Shown one piece after another: positions 21,740-23,126 of a stretch of DNA of 23,126 nt. Position 1 is the stretch's first letter; each line of letters opens with the position of its first letter. The DNA is from CBDCIS01 sp965217565 (lineage in GTDB: Bacteria > Chloroflexota > Dehalococcoidia > Lucifugimonadales > CATOSD01): positions 1 through 23,126 of the forward strand of contig CBDCIS010000007.1 of the NCBI GenBank assembly GCA_965217565.1, written 5' to 3'. Both the position numbers and the translations under genes were made by a program. The notes under the pieces were generated by a model. That model saw nothing but the letters and a program-made list of their open reading frames with translations, ran no database searches and was not told the DNA's origin.

Positions 21740-23126
21740 CTATGAGTAGTCGGGCAGGGCGCGGACGGGCTCCCAGCCGCTGTCCGGGGCCAGCCATGCC
21801 CGTCCGAGCGGCCCCTCACGCTCCAGCAATTCTCCGTGGGAGACCAGCAGCGGGACCTCGACCCCCGCGCGGTCCATCTCCTCGCCCGCTACGTGCAGGA
21901 AGTGGGTGGCGGCCAGCTCGTCATCGAAGACCACGAGGACGGCGGGTTGTGCGCCGTGGTCGTCGGTGGGCCTGTGCGAGGAGTAGTAGCGCAGGTAGGG
22001 GGCGAGCCGTTGCGCCATAGTCGAAGGGCGCACGGCGCGGCGCTCCCACTCCAGGAAGAACGGCCAAGTGGTAGGTCCCCGGCGCAGGATGCCGAAGGCG
22101 TCGGCGTGGACGGAGCGCACCCCATCCTGGTGACGGAAGTGCCTGGCGGCCCGCATGGGAGGGTCGAGCTGCGCCAGGTCCCAACCCACTGAGCGGGACT
22201 GCGTTGCCAGCGCCGCTATGAACGCGTGGACGGCGTCGGTGTGGTCGAGATTCCTGAGGAGCTGGCGGCTTCTCCTGCCGGAGACGTTGCGCCACGCGAG
22301 AGGAGCGCGGGGGTCGCTGCGCGATGCGCTCCAACGCCTCTTCGCAGCGCCCACCGAGGCGCGGTCTCTCCGGGCCAGCAGCGCCAGCCCGCGGTCGGTG
22401 AGGGCGTGACGGCGGCGTCGCTCGAACAAGACGCGGGTCAGAAGACCCAACCCCTCAAGGCGTAAAACGAGCTGCGACGCCCGCGACCCGGACACCCCCA
22501 GCAGACCCGCCAGATGGCCGATGGTTATCCAGGGCCAGTCGGCGAGCAGGTCGAGGGCGCGTTTTTCGGCGGGTTTCAGCACCGTGGGCAGCAACCAGTC
22601 GGGGAGCCGCCTTCGCGGACTTCCCGGGCCGATGGGTTGGGGCGGAGAGGACCTGGTCAACGTCCTCTCGACGGTCCACTCGCCGCGCCGCCTCGCGTAA
22701 GACAGCGCCTCCGACAGGTCGAGGGTCACGGACGCCGAGGGTGTGCGCCATACCCGGGCACTGTCTTCAGCGAGCGCCGCGTCTCTCTCCAGGGCGAGGA
22801 AGGTGACGGCGGGCGCTCCCGTCATCAGCCTGCGGGCGTGGCGAAGCCGGACCTCGTCGGGCGAGAGCATCAGGATGCAGCCGGGCTGCGGCCCCTCCCT
22901 GAGCCGCCAGAGCCGCTTGGCGAACCCCGTCCTGTCCGACGTGGGTCCCTGCCGGACGATTCCCAGCGTTCTCCCGTCGGGGAGCGCTATGGCGGCGTCC
23001 ATGGGCAGGGCGCGGTACCAGCGGAATCGAATGGGATGGGCAATGTCCGAGATCGCGGAGGCGAGGCGGTAGATGACCGCCGCGGCGTCGAGCCGCGCCA
23101 TCAGAAGGCGTTGCCAGTGGGCGGAT
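21740..23126 (-). CDS. Replication-relaxation family (winged-helix) protein, 5' end outside window
   Basis: At least 462 residues are visible. The frame remains open to the right edge (AHWQRLLMARLDAAAVIYRLA before and across the internal ATG at 23101), so the true start is beyond the window. The central winged helix KRALDLLADWPWITIGHLAGLLGVSGSRASQLVLRLEGLGLLTRV followed by RRRRHALTDRGLALLARRD is the MarR-like domain of replic_Relax proteins. These are found on plasmids and integrative elements and are thought to help replication or mobilisation. The C-terminal part (LDHTDAVHAFIAALA, VHADAFGILRRG, FFLEWERRAVRPSTMAQRLAPYLRYY) resembles the nuclease/relaxase-like C-terminal domain of such proteins. 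It is followed by the DUF3800 gene on the same strand. Confidence 0.75.
   Translation of the reverse strand, partial: SAHWQRLLMARLDAAAVIYRLASAISDIAHPIRFRWYRALPMDAAIALPDGRTLGIVRQGPTSDRTGFAKRLWRLREGPQPGCILMLSPDEVRLRHARRLMTGAPAVTFLALERDAALAEDSARVWRTPSASVTLDLSEALSYARRRGEWTVERTLTRSSPPQPIGPGSPRRRLPDWLLPTVLKPAEKRALDLLADWPWITIGHLAGLLGVSGSRASQLVLRLEGLGLLTRVLFERRRRHALTDRGLALLARRDRASVGAAKRRWSASRSDPRAPLAWRNVSGRRSRQLLRNLDHTDAVHAFIAALATQSRSVGWDLAQLDPPMRAARHFRHQDGVRSVHADAFGILRRGPTTWPFFLEWERRAVRPSTMAQRLAPYLRYYSSHRPTDDHGAQPAVLVVFDDELAATHFLHVAGEEMDRAGVEVPLLVSHGELLEREGPLGRAWLAPDSGWEPVRALPDYS

Larger units (their letters stand above)
6430..23126. mobile_element. Integrative element carrying serine recombinase, Shango and replic_Relax genes (right end outside window)
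   Basis: The element is delimited on the left by interruption of the M28 gene at the 3' end of the serine recombinase. It contains element-type control genes (XRE/ImmA pair, tandem small HTH genes), an IS remnant, a defence cassette, and a DUF3800 plus replication-relaxation gene pair. No second M28 fragment occurs in the window, so the right boundary lies beyond 23126. Continuity of the whole stretch as one element is an inference; it could be two nested or adjacent islands. Confidence 0.65.

Noticed and set aside
22743..23072. Plus-strand open frame opposite the replic_Relax gene
   Set aside because: Antisense shadow without ribosome site or domain.
1..23126. CRISPR array, rRNA, complete tRNA or replication origin
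   Set aside because: No regularly spaced repeats, rRNA-like sequence, foldable tRNA or DnaA-box cluster was seen on reading both strands.

Overview
The window looks like a G+C-rich bacterial chromosome, most plausibly an uncultivated Chloroflexota (Dehalococcoidia/SAR202-like) genome or MAG. This is inferred from gene content and style only (Rex, SurE, P1 peptidase, histidine-decarboxylase-like enzyme, Thr/Pro-rich lipoprotein, short G+C-rich palindromic intergenic repeats); no rRNA or marker set is present to prove it.

Layout. (1) 1-6430 is chromosomal backbone. A minus-strand cluster reads right to left: PLP-dependent histidine-decarboxylase-like enzyme, tandem-ACT protein, P1/DmpA-type peptidase, Rossmann/DUF2520 protein, SurE nucleotidase and a NIPSNAP protein. 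The redox repressor gene rex is divergent from it and converges on an M28 peptidase gene. Five genes here (DUF2520, ACT, decarboxylase, rex, M28) are broken as written by six apparent one-base insertions in short homopolymers. Removing single bases restores normal proteins, so these are either sequence errors or very recent mutations. (2) At about 6420-6430 the M28 gene is cut off by the 3' end of a large serine recombinase. Everything from there to the right edge (at least 16.7 kb) reads as one integrative element whose right end lies outside the window.

Element content. From the left: serine recombinase with a small companion gene and a hairpin terminator between them; a leaderless AAA/DUF4143 ATPase; three overlapping or abutting small HTH genes on the minus strand, divergent from an XRE-ImmA/IrrE pair; a small helical protein; an IS5-type transposase remnant disrupted by a 25-bp palindromic repeat; a lipoprotein; the three-gene Shango antiphage system (TerB protein, DUF2791-type ATPase, Lhr-like helicase); a small unknown gene; and a minus-strand pair of a replication-relaxation (winged helix) protein, cut by the window edge, and a DUF3800 protein. 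The stretch from about 12 to 20.8 kb is visibly less G+C-rich than its surroundings, which fits a separately acquired defence cargo.

How the parts fit: recombinase for integration, HTH and ImmA-like genes for switching the element, the replic_Relax-type protein as a possible replication or mobilisation function, and Shango as the cargo that would benefit the host. Shango itself is a described system. The less ordinary signals are the recombinase reading frame completed by target DNA, the ImmA-like protein without its catalytic glutamate, the repeat-disrupted transposase, and the clustering of frameshifts in the backbone but not in the element.
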